The translations under genes and the position numbers were made by a program. This document shows positions 23,695 through 31,993 of a stretch of DNA of 34,977 bases, piece by piece. The notes beneath the pieces were generated by a model that worked only from the letters and a program-made list of their open reading frames with translations, made no database searches and had not been told where the DNA came from. Origin of the DNA: an uncultured Campylobacter sp. (GTDB lineage: Bacteria; Campylobacterota; Campylobacteria; Campylobacterales; Campylobacteraceae); the NCBI RefSeq assembly GCF_937921625.1, contig NZ_CAKZTI010000009.1:1-34977 (forward strand). Reading direction: 5' to 3'. Numbering within the stretch: position 1 is the stretch's first letter; each line of letters begins with the position of its first letter.

Positions 23695-23976
23695 ATGGCT
23701 AGATCGCTAAAAAAAGGTCCTTTCGTAGATGATCACGTAATGAAAAAAGTCGTTGCGGCAAAGAAAGCCGGCGATAACAAACCGATCAAGACTTGGTCGA
23801 GACGAAGCACGATCGTGCCTGAGATGATCGGACTTACGTTTAACGTTCATAACGGAAAGAATTTTATCCCGGTTTACGTCACCGAGCATCATATCGGTTA
23901 TAAATTAGGCGAGTTCGCTCCTACACGCACTTTCAAGGGCCACAAAGGCTCCGTGCAGAAAAAGATCGGCAAGTAA
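23695..23976 (+). CDS. rpsS: 30S ribosomal protein S19
   Basis: Encodes 93 residues: MARSLKKGPFVDDHVMKKV, then TWSRRSTIVPEMIGLTFNVHNG and GEFAPTRTFKGH, all diagnostic of S19 in the 30S head, which contacts S13 and the A-site tRNA. The ribosome binding site GAAGGAAAGG lies at the end of rplB. Confidence 0.98.
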   Translation: MARSLKKGPFVDDHVMKKVVAAKKAGDNKPIKTWSRRSTIVPEMIGLTFNVHNGKNFIPVYVTEHHIGYKLGEFAPTRTFKGHKGSVQKKIGK

Positions 23977-23985
23977 GGATAGAAT

Positions 23986-24318
23986 ATGAGTAAATCAACT
24001 ATTAAATTTGTTCGCCTTTCGCCGACAAAAGCAAGACTTATTGCAAAACAAATTCAAGGCATGAATGCGGAATTTGCCCTTGCTACTTTGGAATTTACGC
24101 CTAATCGCGGCGCGAAATATATCGCTACGGCGATTTCAAGCGCGGTCGCAAACGGCGGCTTTGAGCCTGAAGAGGTCGTAGTTACGAGCTGCCGAGTGGA
24201 TGCTGGCCCGGTGCTTAAGAGATTTCGTCCGCGCGCCAGAGGTACGGCTAGCCGTATCCGCAAGCCTACTTCGCACATTATCGTCGAAGTAGCAAAACCA
24301 AGTAAGAAGGAAGCGTAA
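23986..24318 (+). CDS. rplV: 50S ribosomal protein L22
   Basis: Encodes 110 residues. KFVRLSPTKARLIAKQIQGM and RFRPRARGTASRIRKPTSHI mark L22, whose hairpin narrows the exit tunnel and is the site of some macrolide-resistance changes. The tunnel hairpin appears complete with no insertion. AAGGATAGAAT precedes the ATG, and rpsC starts immediately after its stop. Confidence 0.97.
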   Translation: MSKSTIKFVRLSPTKARLIAKQIQGMNAEFALATLEFTPNRGAKYIATAISSAVANGGFEPEEVVVTSCRVDAGPVLKRFRPRARGTASRIRKPTSHIIVEVAKPSKKEA

Positions 24319-25014
24319 ATGGGACAGAAAGTAAATCCGATCGGTTTAAGATTAGGAATTAATCGAAATTGGGAGTCTAGATGGTTTCCTTCTAAAGCGA
24401 CGCTCTCCGAGAGTATCGGCGAGGATTATAAGATCCGCAAATTTTTAAAAGCTAAGCTTTACTATGCGGGAATTAGCCAAATTCTTATCGAAAGAACGGC
24501 TAAGAAAATTCGCGTAACGATCGTAGCCGCAAGACCGGGCATCATCATCGGCAAAAAAGGCGGCGAGGTTGAAAATTTAAGAAGCGAAGTCGTTAAGCTA
24601 GTCAATAAAGACATAGCCATCAATATCAAAGAGGAGCGCAAAGTAGGCTCGAACGCACTTTTGGCTGCGGAAAACGTAGCCATGCAGTTGGAGCGCCGCG
24701 TTGCATTCCGCCGCGCTATGAAGAAGGTCATCCAAGGCGCTCAAAAAGCAGGTGCAAAAGGAATTAAAATTTGCGTCGCAGGTCGCTTAGGCGGTGCGGA
24801 GATGGCTAGAACCGAATGGTATTTGGAGGGGCGCGTTCCGCTTCATACTCTAAGGGCTAGGATCGATTACGGCTTTGCCGAAGCACATACAACCTACGGT
24901 AATATCGGCATTAAGGTTTGGATCTTTAAGGGTGAAATTTTACAAAAAGGCATCCAGGCTGAAAAGACCGATGATGCGCCTAAAAAAACACGCAGACCAA
25001 GAAGAGGTAAATAG
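24319..25014 (+). CDS. rpsC: 30S ribosomal protein S3
   Basis: Encodes 231 residues. MGQKVNPIGLRLGINRNWES opens the protein, a KH domain with GIIIGKKGGEVENLR lies at about 75-90, and the second domain has GRLGGAEMARTEWYLEGRVP. S3 forms part of the mRNA entry channel helicase. The basic tail DDAPKKTRRPRRGK is usual. GAAGGAAGCG at the end of rplV provides the ribosome binding site. Confidence 0.98.
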   Translation: MGQKVNPIGLRLGINRNWESRWFPSKATLSESIGEDYKIRKFLKAKLYYAGISQILIERTAKKIRVTIVAARPGIIIGKKGGEVENLRSEVVKLVNKDIAINIKEERKVGSNALLAAENVAMQLERRVAFRRAMKKVIQGAQKAGAKGIKICVAGRLGGAEMARTEWYLEGRVPLHTLRARIDYGFAEAHTTYGNIGIKVWIFKGEILQKGIQAEKTDDAPKKTRRPRRGK

Positions 25015-25016
25015 TT

Positions 25017-25442
25017 ATGTTGATGCCAAAAAGAACAAAATACCGCAAGATGATGAAAGGTCGCAATCGCGGCTATGCGACGAGAGGAAATTCCTTGACG
25101 TTCGGCGATTTCGGTATCAAAGCGGTAGAGGCGGGTAGGGTAAATTCTCGCCAGATCGAAGCGGCTCGTGTCGCTATGACGCGCTTCGTTAATCGTCAAG
25201 CTAAAATTTGGATTAAGGTATTCCCAGACAAACCGCTTACCAAAAAGCCTCTACAAACTCGTATGGGTAAAGGTAAGAGCGGCGTAGAAGAGTGGGTAAT
25301 GAATATAAAACCGGGTAGGATCATTTTCGAGATGACCGGCGTTAGCGAAGAGGTTGCTAAAGAGGCGCTTATGCTTTCAATTCATAAACTACCTTTTAAA
25401 ACGAAAATCGTAAGTAGGGAAAGCGAAAATGAAATATACTGA
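25017..25442 (+). CDS. rplP: 50S ribosomal protein L16
   Basis: Encodes 141 residues beginning MLMPKRTKYRKMMKGRNRGY, the expected N-terminus and length for Campylobacter L16. RMGKGKGxxEEWV-like RMGKGKSGVEEWV and KPGRIIFEM follow. L16 helps place the A-site tRNA. Its last 14 bases overlap rpmC in another frame, a normal feature of this operon. Confidence 0.98.
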   Translation: MLMPKRTKYRKMMKGRNRGYATRGNSLTFGDFGIKAVEAGRVNSRQIEAARVAMTRFVNRQAKIWIKVFPDKPLTKKPLQTRMGKGKSGVEEWVMNIKPGRIIFEMTGVSEEVAKEALMLSIHKLPFKTKIVSRESENEIY

Positions 25443-25611
25443 TTTGAAAGATAAAGATTTAGCTGAGCTAAATTCTATGTTGAAACAAAGTAAGTTGCTT
25501 TTATTTACGGCTAGACAAAAGCTAAAAACTATGCAGCTAAGCAATCCTAACGAGATTCGCGCTATCAAAAAAGATATCGCTAGAATCAACACCGCTATTA
25601 AAGCTAAATAA
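25429..25611 (+). CDS. rpmC: 50S ribosomal protein L29
   Basis: Encodes 60 residues: MKYTDLKDKDLAELNSMLKQ, then a basic helical hairpin typical of L29, next to L23 at the tunnel exit. It overlaps the end of rplP by 14 bases; the ribosome binding site (AGGGAAAGCGAAA) lies inside rplP. Confidence 0.96.
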   Translation: MKYTDLKDKDLAELNSMLKQSKLLLFTARQKLKTMQLSNPNEIRAIKKDIARINTAIKAK

Positions 25612-25620
25612 GGATAGGTT

Positions 25621-25872
25621 ATGGCATTTAAAAGAGAAATTCAAGGCGTAGTCGTAAAGAAGGCGGGCGATAAAACAGCTACCGTTTTGGTAGAGCGAAG
25701 GGTTATGCACCCTAGATATAGAAAGATCGTAAAAAGATTTAAAAAGTATCTGATCCACGATGAGAACAACGTCGTAAAGATCGGCGATACCATATCTGCG
25801 ATCGAGTGCAGACCGCTAAGCGCTAGAAAATCGTTTCGCTTAAAAGCGGTTTTGAAAACAGGAGTTGAATAA
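25621..25872 (+). CDS. rpsQ: 30S ribosomal protein S17
   Basis: Encodes 83 residues. REIQGVVVKKAGDKTATVLV, RRVMHPRYRKIVKR and IECRPLSARKSFRL identify S17, an early 16S rRNA-binding protein. AAGGATAGGTT precedes the ATG. Its TAA shares a base with the rplN ATG (TAATG). Confidence 0.97.
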   Translation: MAFKREIQGVVVKKAGDKTATVLVERRVMHPRYRKIVKRFKKYLIHDENNVVKIGDTISAIECRPLSARKSFRLKAVLKTGVE

Positions 25873-26240
25873 TGATACAGAGTTTTACCAGACTTGCGGT
25901 AGCTGATAATAGCGGCGCAAAAGAACTTATGTGTATTAAAGTTTTGGGCGGCAGCAAAAGAAGATACGCTACAATCGGCGATATTATCGTTTGCTCTGTA
26001 AAAAAAGCGCTCCCTAACGGCAAGATTAAGCGCGGTCAAGTAGTAAAAGCCGTAGTCGTTCGCACTACTAAAGAGTTGCACAGAGGCAACGGCTCGCTAA
26101 TTAGATTCGACGAGAACGCAGCCGTTATTTTGGATTCAAAAAAAGAGCCGATCGGCACTCGTATTTTCGGTCCTATCGGTAGAGAGGTCAGATACAGCGG
26201 TTTTATGAAGATCGTTTCGCTGGCTCCGGAGGTTTTATAA
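25872..26240 (+). CDS. rplN: 50S ribosomal protein L14
   Basis: Encodes 122 residues, the standard length. MIQSFTRLAVADNSGAKELM, LGGSKRRYATIGDIIVCSVK and GTRIFGPIGREVR are L14 signatures. L14 lies at the subunit interface and binds the silencing factor RsfS. Both ends overlap neighbouring genes by a single base, in TAATG junctions. Confidence 0.98.
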   Translation: MIQSFTRLAVADNSGAKELMCIKVLGGSKRRYATIGDIIVCSVKKALPNGKIKRGQVVKAVVVRTTKELHRGNGSLIRFDENAAVILDSKKEPIGTRIFGPIGREVRYSGFMKIVSLAPEVL

Positions 26241-26473
26241 TGGCAGTAAAATTTAAGATTAAAAAGGGCGATCAAGTAAAGATCATCGCAGGTGACGATA
26301 AGGGCAAAACAGGCACAGTCAAAGCTGTGTTTCCTAAAAAAGCTCAAGTTATCGTCGAGGGTTGTAAAATGGCTAAAAAGGCTATCAAACCAACCGAGCA
26401 AAATCCGCAAGGCGGCTTTACAAGCAAAGAGATGCCTATGGATATTTCAAACGTTGCGTTGGTAGAGGGTTGA
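26240..26473 (+). CDS. rplX: 50S ribosomal protein L24
   Basis: Encodes 77 residues with a KOW motif: KIKKGDQVKIIAGDDKGKTG. L24 starts 50S assembly. It is shorter than many bacterial L24 proteins (about 100 residues), as is usual for Campylobacterota. It starts in the rplN stop and ends GLV-type as ALVEG just before rplE. Confidence 0.96.
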   Translation: MAVKFKIKKGDQVKIIAGDDKGKTGTVKAVFPKKAQVIVEGCKMAKKAIKPTEQNPQGGFTSKEMPMDISNVALVEG

Positions 26474-26475
26474 TT

Positions 26476-27021
26476 ATGAGCAGACTAAAAGATAAATACG
26501 CTAATTCTATCAGAGCTGCTTTGCAGAAAGAATTTGATATAAAAAATCCTATGCTTATCCCGGCGCTTGAAAAGATCGTTATCAGCGTAGGAACGGGCGA
26601 ATCGAGCAAAGATCAAAAAGTGCTTCAAAATATGGCAGATACTATCTCGCTGATCGCAGGTCAAAAAGCGCTTATCGTCAATGCAAAAAAATCGGTTGCC
26701 GGCTTTAAAGTGCGCGAAGGTTTCCCAGTAGGCATAATGGTTACGTTACGAAAAGAGCAGATGTTTGCCTTCCTAGACAAACTGATCTCTATCGCGCTTC
26801 CTAGAGTTAAGGATTTCCGAGGACTACCTAGAACGGGCTTTGACGGACGCGGCAATTATAACTTCGGTTTGCAAGAGCAGCTGATGTTCCCTGAGGTCGA
26901 ATACGATCAAATTTTAAGAACTCACGGTATGAATATAACCGTTGTAACGACTACAAATAACGATAAAGAGGCATTTAAATTGCTAGAGTTATTCGGCATG
27001 CCTTTTGCAAAAGGAAAATGA
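26476..27021 (+). CDS. rplE: 50S ribosomal protein L5
   Basis: Encodes 181 residues from the ATG at 26476 (MSRLKDKYANSIRAALQKEF). A TTG six bases earlier is in frame but would overlap rplX and lacks support. GQKALIVNAKKSVAGFKVREG and PRVKDFRGLPRTGFDGRGNY are L5 signatures. L5 binds 5S rRNA and contacts the P-site tRNA. GGTAGAGGGTTG serves as ribosome binding site. Confidence 0.97.
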   Translation: MSRLKDKYANSIRAALQKEFDIKNPMLIPALEKIVISVGTGESSKDQKVLQNMADTISLIAGQKALIVNAKKSVAGFKVREGFPVGIMVTLRKEQMFAFLDKLISIALPRVKDFRGLPRTGFDGRGNYNFGLQEQLMFPEVEYDQILRTHGMNITVVTTTNNDKEAFKLLELFGMPFAKGK

Positions 27022-27022
27022 T

Positions 27023-27208
27023 ATGGCAAAAAAATCAATGGTAGCCAAGGCGAAACGCCCCGCTAAATTTAGCACTCGCGCATATACCAGATGTCAAATT
27101 TGCGGTCGTCCGCACTCTGTTTATAAGGATTTTGGAATTTGTCGCGTTTGCCTTCGCAAGATGGCAAATGAGGGCTTAATCCCGGGTCTAAAAAAAGCAA
27201 GCTGGTAA
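27023..27208 (+). CDS. rpsN: 30S ribosomal protein S14, zinc-binding short type
   Basis: Encodes 61 residues with CQIC and CRVC forming a zinc ribbon, the short C+ form of S14. It starts MAKKSMVAKAKRPAKFSTRA and ends GLIPGLKKASW. The ATG at 27023 follows AAAAGGAAAATGAT; an upstream frame from 27005 overlaps rplE and is not used. Many bacteria carry a zinc-free copy elsewhere; none is visible here. Confidence 0.97.
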   Translation: MAKKSMVAKAKRPAKFSTRAYTRCQICGRPHSVYKDFGICRVCLRKMANEGLIPGLKKASW

Positions 27209-27217
27209 GGAGAAGAG

Positions 27218-27613
27218 ATGATTAACGATCTTATTTCAGATGGACTAACTCGCATCAGAAATGCTGCGATGCGAAGACTAGATACGACTAAGCTTTTTCA
27301 CTCAAACGTCGTTGAGGCTATGCTTAAAATTTTAGCCGAGAAGGGCTATATCGAGAGCTACAACGTAGTAGAGGAAAACAATAAAAAGATCATCAACGTA
27401 GTGCTTAAATACGACGAAAAGGGCAGGAGCGTGATAAACGAAGTTAAAAGAATTTCGACTCCGGGTCGCCGCGTATATCAAGGCAAAGACGAGATCAAGC
27501 GCTTCAAGAACGGTTACGGAACCGTCGTCGTTAGCACAAGCAAAGGCGTTATGAGCGGTATCGACGCGCACAAAGCGGGCGTCGGCGGCGAAGTGCTTTG
27601 CACGATCTGGTAA
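27218..27613 (+). CDS. rpsH: 30S ribosomal protein S8
   Basis: Encodes 131 residues: MINDLISDGLTRIRNAAMRR, VVLKYDEKGRSVINEVKRIS, and the final GYGTVVVSTSKGVMSG with GGEVLCTIW are S8. S8 binds 16S rRNA early and in E. coli represses the spc operon. AAGGAGAAGAG precedes the ATG. A 77-base gap with an inverted repeat follows. Confidence 0.98.
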   Translation: MINDLISDGLTRIRNAAMRRLDTTKLFHSNVVEAMLKILAEKGYIESYNVVEENNKKIINVVLKYDEKGRSVINEVKRISTPGRRVYQGKDEIKRFKNGYGTVVVSTSKGVMSGIDAHKAGVGGEVLCTIW

Positions 27614-27619
27614 GAAGTT

Positions 27620-27661
27620 TCTACTTTTTATGGCATTGTGGTATCCATTCGTAAAAGTAGA
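27620..27661 (+). promoter_or_regulatory. Inverted repeat in the rpsH-rplF gap
   Basis: TCTACTTTT (27620-27628) and AAAAGTAGA (27653-27661) can pair over nine bases, and ATGG/CCAT may pair inside. It lies in the largest gap of the operon. No T-run follows, so it is not a clear terminator. A protein-binding or processing site in the mRNA is possible. Confidence 0.5.
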
Positions 27662-27690
27662 CATACCCTAGACAAATAAAAAGGAAAATT

Positions 27691-28227
27691 ATGTCAAGAA
27701 TTGGTAAAAAACCGATCTCTATTCCAAGCGGCTTAGAGGTCAAAATCGACGGCTCGTCGTTAAAATTTAAAAAATCAAATAACGAAAAAGAGCTTGATTT
27801 AAAAGGTCACGTCGATGTAAAAATCGAAGACGGAAAGATAGAATTCTCACCTAAGGGCGAGGATAGACAGAGCAGGGCGTATTGGGGAACATACCGCGCT
27901 TTGGCTAACAATATCGTCCTTGGTCTTACAGAGGGCTTTTCAAAGCAGCTTGAAATCAACGGCGTCGGCTACAGAGCCGCGATGAAGGGTAAGGTGCTTG
28001 AGCTAAATTTAGGTTTTTCGCATCCGATAAATTTTGAATCTCCAAAGGGAATCGAAATCTCGGTAGATAAAAACGTCGTAACCATCAAAGGCGACGATAA
28101 GCAGCAAGTAGGTCAAGTAGCAGCCGAGATCAGAGGATTCAGACCGCCTGAGCCGTATAAGGGTAAAGGCATCAAGTATCTTGAAGAGCATATCATCCGC
28201 AAAGCCGGAAAAACAGCTAAGAAATAA
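27691..28227 (+). CDS. rplF: 50S ribosomal protein L6
   Basis: Encodes 178 residues. MSRIGKKPISIPSGLEVKID, LEINGVGYRAAMKGKVLEL and the C-terminal RGFRPPEPYKGKGIKY identify L6, close to the factor-binding region and the sarcin-ricin loop. AAAAGGAAAATT precedes the ATG. Confidence 0.98.
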   Translation: MSRIGKKPISIPSGLEVKIDGSSLKFKKSNNEKELDLKGHVDVKIEDGKIEFSPKGEDRQSRAYWGTYRALANNIVLGLTEGFSKQLEINGVGYRAAMKGKVLELNLGFSHPINFESPKGIEISVDKNVVTIKGDDKQQVGQVAAEIRGFRPPEPYKGKGIKYLEEHIIRKAGKTAKK

Positions 28228-28237
28228 GGGTTGAGAA

Positions 28238-28594
28238 ATGACACAGAACGTATTAAAAAGAAAGATCTCTTTACGAATCAAGAGAAAAAGAAGAATTCGC
28301 GCTAAAATTTCAGGCGTCGCATCTTGCCCTAGAATTTCTATTTTCAAATCCAATAGGACGGTCTACGCTCAGGCTATCGACGACGCAGCGAGCGCGACTT
28401 TGTGCGCCAGCAGCGGTAAGGTTTTAAATTTAAAGGCAAACAAAGAGGGTGCGGCTAGTCTAGCTAAAGATTTAGCTTCCAAGCTAAAGGATAAAGGCAT
28501 TTCTGAAGCGCTTTTCGATCGCAATGGCTATTTGTATCATGGCGTAATCGCAAGCTTTGCCGAGTCTCTACGCCAAAACGGCATCAAACTATAA
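28238..28594 (+). CDS. rplR: 50S ribosomal protein L18
   Basis: Encodes 118 residues. RIRAKISGVASCPRISIFKS, VYAQAIDDAASATL and the C-terminal FDRNGYLYHGVIASFAESLR are L18, which binds 5S rRNA together with L5. The basic N-terminal tail is normal. AAGGGTTGAGAA precedes the ATG. Confidence 0.97.
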   Translation: MTQNVLKRKISLRIKRKRRIRAKISGVASCPRISIFKSNRTVYAQAIDDAASATLCASSGKVLNLKANKEGAASLAKDLASKLKDKGISEALFDRNGYLYHGVIASFAESLRQNGIKL

Positions 28595-28609
28595 CCCAAA
28601 GGAATGATT

Positions 28610-29053
28610 GTGGAAAAGTATAATAGAGAAGAATTCGAAGAGGTAATCGTCAATATCGGTAGGGTTACAAAGGTCGTTAAAGGCGGTAGAAGGTTTAGGT
28701 TTACGGCTCTTATCGTAGTAGGCAATAGAAACGGCCTAGTGGGCTTTGGCTTTGGTAAGTCCAAAGAGGTTCCAGATGCGATTAAAAAAGCGGTAGACGA
28801 TGCGTTTAAAAATATTATCAAGGTAAATTTAAACGGCTCTACTATCACTCACGATATCGAAGTTAAATACAATGCGAGCAAAATTTTACTTAAGCCGGCG
28901 AGCGAAGGTACCGGTGTTATCGCAGGCGGCTCCGTGCGCCCGGTTTTAGAGCTTGCGGGTGTTAAAGATATCCTCACCAAATCGCTAGGTTCAAACAACT
29001 CCTCAAATGTCGTAAGAGCTACGATGAAAGCTCTTAGTATGTTAAAACACTAA
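28610..29053 (+). CDS. rpsE: 30S ribosomal protein S5
   Basis: Encodes 147 residues from a GTG at 28610. AAAGGA lies six bases upstream, and the protein then starts MEKYNREEFEEVIVNIGRV, as in C. jejuni S5. The ATG at 28604 directly abuts the ribosome binding site and is less likely. KGGRRFRFTALIVVGNRNGL and ASEGTGVIAGGSVRPVLELA are S5 signatures; S5 takes part in decoding accuracy and mRNA unwinding. rplO follows directly, with no rpmD (L30) between. Confidence 0.95.
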   Translation: MEKYNREEFEEVIVNIGRVTKVVKGGRRFRFTALIVVGNRNGLVGFGFGKSKEVPDAIKKAVDDAFKNIIKVNLNGSTITHDIEVKYNASKILLKPASEGTGVIAGGSVRPVLELAGVKDILTKSLGSNNSSNVVRATMKALSMLKH

Positions 29054-29065
29054 CAAGGATAAAAG

Positions 29066-29467
29066 ATGGGATTAGAAAATCTTAAAAAAGCCCCAGGCTC
29101 GACTCACGCTACTAAGCGCTTAGGTCGTGGTCAAGGAAGCGGTCTAGGTAAAACTGCGGGTCGCGGCGGCAAGGGTCAGACCGCACGTACCGGCTCTCAC
29201 GAAAAAAGAGGCTTCGAGGGCGGTCAGCAGCCGATTCAACGAAGGCTTCCAAAGGTAGGTTTTACTTCTAAATTTGAAAAGCCTTACGTGATCAATGTCG
29301 ATAAAATCGAAGCTATCAAAGATCTTGGCGAGATCACGATCGAAAGCATCAAATCCGTTCATAAAATTTCAAATTCCGTTAAAAAGATCAAGCTGATCGG
29401 CGTAGGCGCAAAAGTACTCGCTAGCAAGATCAAAGACGAGAACGTAAAATTTAGCGGACAAAAATAA
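29066..29467 (+). CDS. rplO: 50S ribosomal protein L15
   Basis: Encodes 133 residues. GSTHATKRLGRGQGSGLGKT and GRGGKGQTARTG, followed by FEGGQQPIQRRLPKVGF, mark L15, a late assembly protein of the 50S subunit. AAGGATAAAAG precedes the ATG. The TAA shares a base with the secY ATG (TAATG). Confidence 0.98.
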   Translation: MGLENLKKAPGSTHATKRLGRGQGSGLGKTAGRGGKGQTARTGSHEKRGFEGGQQPIQRRLPKVGFTSKFEKPYVINVDKIEAIKDLGEITIESIKSVHKISNSVKKIKLIGVGAKVLASKIKDENVKFSGQK

Positions 29468-30732
29468 TGAATAAATCGCTACGCAACAAAATTCTCATTA
29501 CTTTGGGCTTTCTTTTTGCCTATAGGTTGCTAGCTTACGTGCCGGTTCCGGGAGTGGACGTTGAGGTTATAAAGCAATTTTTTCAAAACAATAGCAACAA
29601 CGCTTTTGGAATGTTTAATATGTTTAGCGGTAACGCGGCGGAGCGATTCAGCGTTATCTCGCTAGGCATTATGCCTTATATTACCGCTTCGATCATTATG
29701 GAGCTGCTTGCCGCAACCTTTCCAAATTTAGGCAAACTCAAAAAAGAGCGCGACGGTATGCAGAAATATATGCAGATCATCCGATATGCTACAATCGCAA
29801 TCGCTATGGTTCAATCCATCGGTGTTAGCATCGGCTTGCAGGGCATCCACGGACAGACCGGAGCGCCTGCGATAATGGCAGAGAATACCAACGAGTTTGT
29901 TTTTATCTCGTGCATTTCGATGCTGGCAGGCACCATGCTTTTGATGTGGATCGGAGAGCAGATCACGCAGCGCGGCGTCGGTAACGGCACCAGCCTTATT
30001 ATCTTTGCAGGTATCGTAAGTGCCATCCCTAGAGCGATCGGAAGTACTGTAAATTTAGTAAATACCGGCGAAATGAACGTTTTAAAGCTAATCGCGATCA
30101 TGCTAATTATCCTGGCTACTATCGGGGCAATTTTATATGTGGAGCTAGGCGAACGTAGAATTCCGGTATCGTTTTCGCGCAAGGTATTGATGGCGAATCA
30201 AAACAAGCGCATTATGAATTACGTGCCGATCAAGCTAAATTTAAGCGGCGTCATTCCGCCTATTTTTGCAAGCGCGATTTTGATGTTTCCGACTACAATT
30301 TTACAGGCAAGCACCAATCCGATCATCCAAAAGATCCACGATTTCCTAAGCCCTAGCAATTACTTCTTTAACTTTTTGACCTTTGTGTTGGTTATATTTT
30401 TCGCTTATTTTTATGCGTCAATTGCTTTTAATTCCAAGGACATTAGTGAAAATTTAAAGAAGCAGGGCGGATTTATCCCGGGCATTCGTCCGGGCGAGGG
30501 AACGGCGAGTTTCTTAAACGAAGTTGCTAGCCGCCTTACATTCTGGGGCTCGATCTATCTCGGGCTAGTAACCGTCATCCCGTGGCTGCTCGTTAAATTT
30601 ATGGGCGTGCCGTTTTATTTCGGCGGTACCAGCGTGCTGATCGTCGTCTCCGTCGCTCTTGATACGATGAGACGCATCGAAGCGCAGATCTATATGAACA
30701 AATATCAGACCCTAAGCGCGGTCGGGCTATAA
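29467..30732 (+). CDS. secY: Protein translocase subunit SecY
   Basis: Encodes 421 residues with ten membrane helices, the channel of the Sec machinery that exports or inserts proteins. PVPGVDVEVIKQFF, the plug region after FNMFSG, GIMPYITASIIMELL, GERRIPVSFSRK in a cytoplasmic loop, and GIRPGEGTASFL are typical. It is the usual companion of the spc operon. The last helix ends in DTMRRIEAQIYMNKYQTL. map starts two bases after its stop. Confidence 0.98.
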   Translation: MNKSLRNKILITLGFLFAYRLLAYVPVPGVDVEVIKQFFQNNSNNAFGMFNMFSGNAAERFSVISLGIMPYITASIIMELLAATFPNLGKLKKERDGMQKYMQIIRYATIAIAMVQSIGVSIGLQGIHGQTGAPAIMAENTNEFVFISCISMLAGTMLLMWIGEQITQRGVGNGTSLIIFAGIVSAIPRAIGSTVNLVNTGEMNVLKLIAIMLIILATIGAILYVELGERRIPVSFSRKVLMANQNKRIMNYVPIKLNLSGVIPPIFASAILMFPTTILQASTNPIIQKIHDFLSPSNYFFNFLTFVLVIFFAYFYASIAFNSKDISENLKKQGGFIPGIRPGEGTASFLNEVASRLTFWGSIYLGLVTVIPWLLVKFMGVPFYFGGTSVLIVVSVALDTMRRIEAQIYMNKYQTLSAVGL

Positions 30733-30734
30733 AA

Positions 30735-31493
30735 ATGGCGATTTTGCTTAAAACAAAAAAAGATTTAGAGGGGCTTCGTGCGGCGAACAGGATCGTCGCG
30801 CAGGCCCTTGATTATGCAGCTTCATTTATAAAGCCGGGTCTTAGCCTGCTCGAAGTCGATAAGAAGATCGACGATTTTATCACCTCTAAGGGCGCGTATC
30901 CCGCTTTTAAAGGGCTATACGGCTTTCCAAACGCCGCCTGCCTCTCGCTAAACGAGGTCATCATCCACGGTATCCCAGACGAGACAATCTTACAAGAGGG
31001 CGATATCTTAGGCGTTGATCTGGGCTCGAAGCTAAACGGATATTTTGGCGACAGCGCACGCACTCTGCCCATCGGTAAAATTTCAAAAGCCGACGAGGAG
31101 CTCATCGCATGTAGCAAGGACACGCTGGAGTTCGCCATCAAAACGATCAGGGTAGGGATGCACTTTAAAGAGCTAAGCTTCGAGATCGAGAAATTTATCC
31201 GCGCGCGCGGCTTCGTGCCGCTATACGGCTTCTGCGGTCACGGCATCGGCAAACACCCGCACGAAGAGCCTGAGATCCCAAACTATCTGGAGGGCAACAA
31301 TCCAAAATCGGGCCCCAAAATCAAAAACGGCATGGTTTTTTGCATCGAGCCGATGATCTGCCAAAAGGATGGTACTCCCGTCATCGCCGAGGATAAATGG
31401 AGCACGAGAAGTAAGGATGGACTTCGCACCAGCCACTACGAGCACTGCATGGCGGTTTTCGACGGTAAAGTCGAAGTCCTAAGCATCGCGTAG
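30735..31493 (+). CDS. map: Methionine aminopeptidase
   Basis: Encodes 252 residues of the type I enzyme that removes the N-terminal methionine from new proteins. The metal ligands are seen in order: Asp in GVDLGSKLNGYFGDSA (two aspartates), His in CGHGIGKHPHEEP, Glu in CIEPMI and Glu in SHYEHCMAV. HGIPDE near residue 78 is the substrate histidine region. It ends this operon segment; infA does not follow as it does in several relatives. Confidence 0.97.
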   Translation: MAILLKTKKDLEGLRAANRIVAQALDYAASFIKPGLSLLEVDKKIDDFITSKGAYPAFKGLYGFPNAACLSLNEVIIHGIPDETILQEGDILGVDLGSKLNGYFGDSARTLPIGKISKADEELIACSKDTLEFAIKTIRVGMHFKELSFEIEKFIRARGFVPLYGFCGHGIGKHPHEEPEIPNYLEGNNPKSGPKIKNGMVFCIEPMICQKDGTPVIAEDKWSTRSKDGLRTSHYEHCMAVFDGKVEVLSIA

Positions 31494-31993
31494 AATTTCG
31501 CGTAAAAACTAACGCGGCCTAGTTAAAATTTTACACTTTTATCAGTGCAAAATTTTGTTCGCGATTAGCTTTCAATAATTTTACACTGCTCGTGTCTTAG
31601 AATTTTACTTCAGCCGCTTCATGCATAAATTTTATCCGAAGGAAGCCTATCGCACTAGAAATTTTAAAATCTATCGCGACGGTTTGCGGTCTAGCCGTAA
31701 AATTTTAAGGGCTAGGTTTTAGTTTGTGCTTTCTGTTTTTAAAGCCTCGTCTTGTAGCTTCGCTCTTAGATTCGCTTTCAATTAAAATTTAGCCTTAAAA
31801 TTCCGTCACCCAATTCTACCTCCCCCGTATCTTTAAAATTTAGCTGTAAAATTCGAAGCATAAAGGCGCGCAAGTAAGCAAGCTCAAAGCTTTAAGCGGC
31901 TAAGATTGCGCCTTGATTTTAAAGCGAAAACACATGTCGCGCTACGCAGAGTGTGCGCCGTCGCGTCTCTTCGTACAAGGCAGGAAATATAAA
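31494..31993. other. Non-coding stretch between map and the eptC-type gene
   Basis: Apart from the terminator at 31525-31556, nothing convincing is seen. The sequence holds many AAATTTT words and no open frame with a ribosome binding site. Promoter elements for the downstream transferase could not be assigned. Confidence 0.5.
31525..31556 (+). terminator. Likely terminator after map
   Basis: AAAATTTT-A-CACT and AGTG-C-AAAATTTT form a long stem with one A-C mismatch and a six-base loop (TTTATC). The end of the stem supplies the T-run. It would end the S10-spc-secY-map transcript 32 bases after map. Confidence 0.55.

Noticed and set aside
25641..26081. Open frame of 146 codons on the minus strand
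   Set aside because: It is antisense to rpsQ and rplN, which are certain; the frame is a by-product of their codon use.
29054..29065. Missing rpmD between rpsE and rplO as a deletion
   Set aside because: Campylobacterota generally lack L30, so this is normal for the group.
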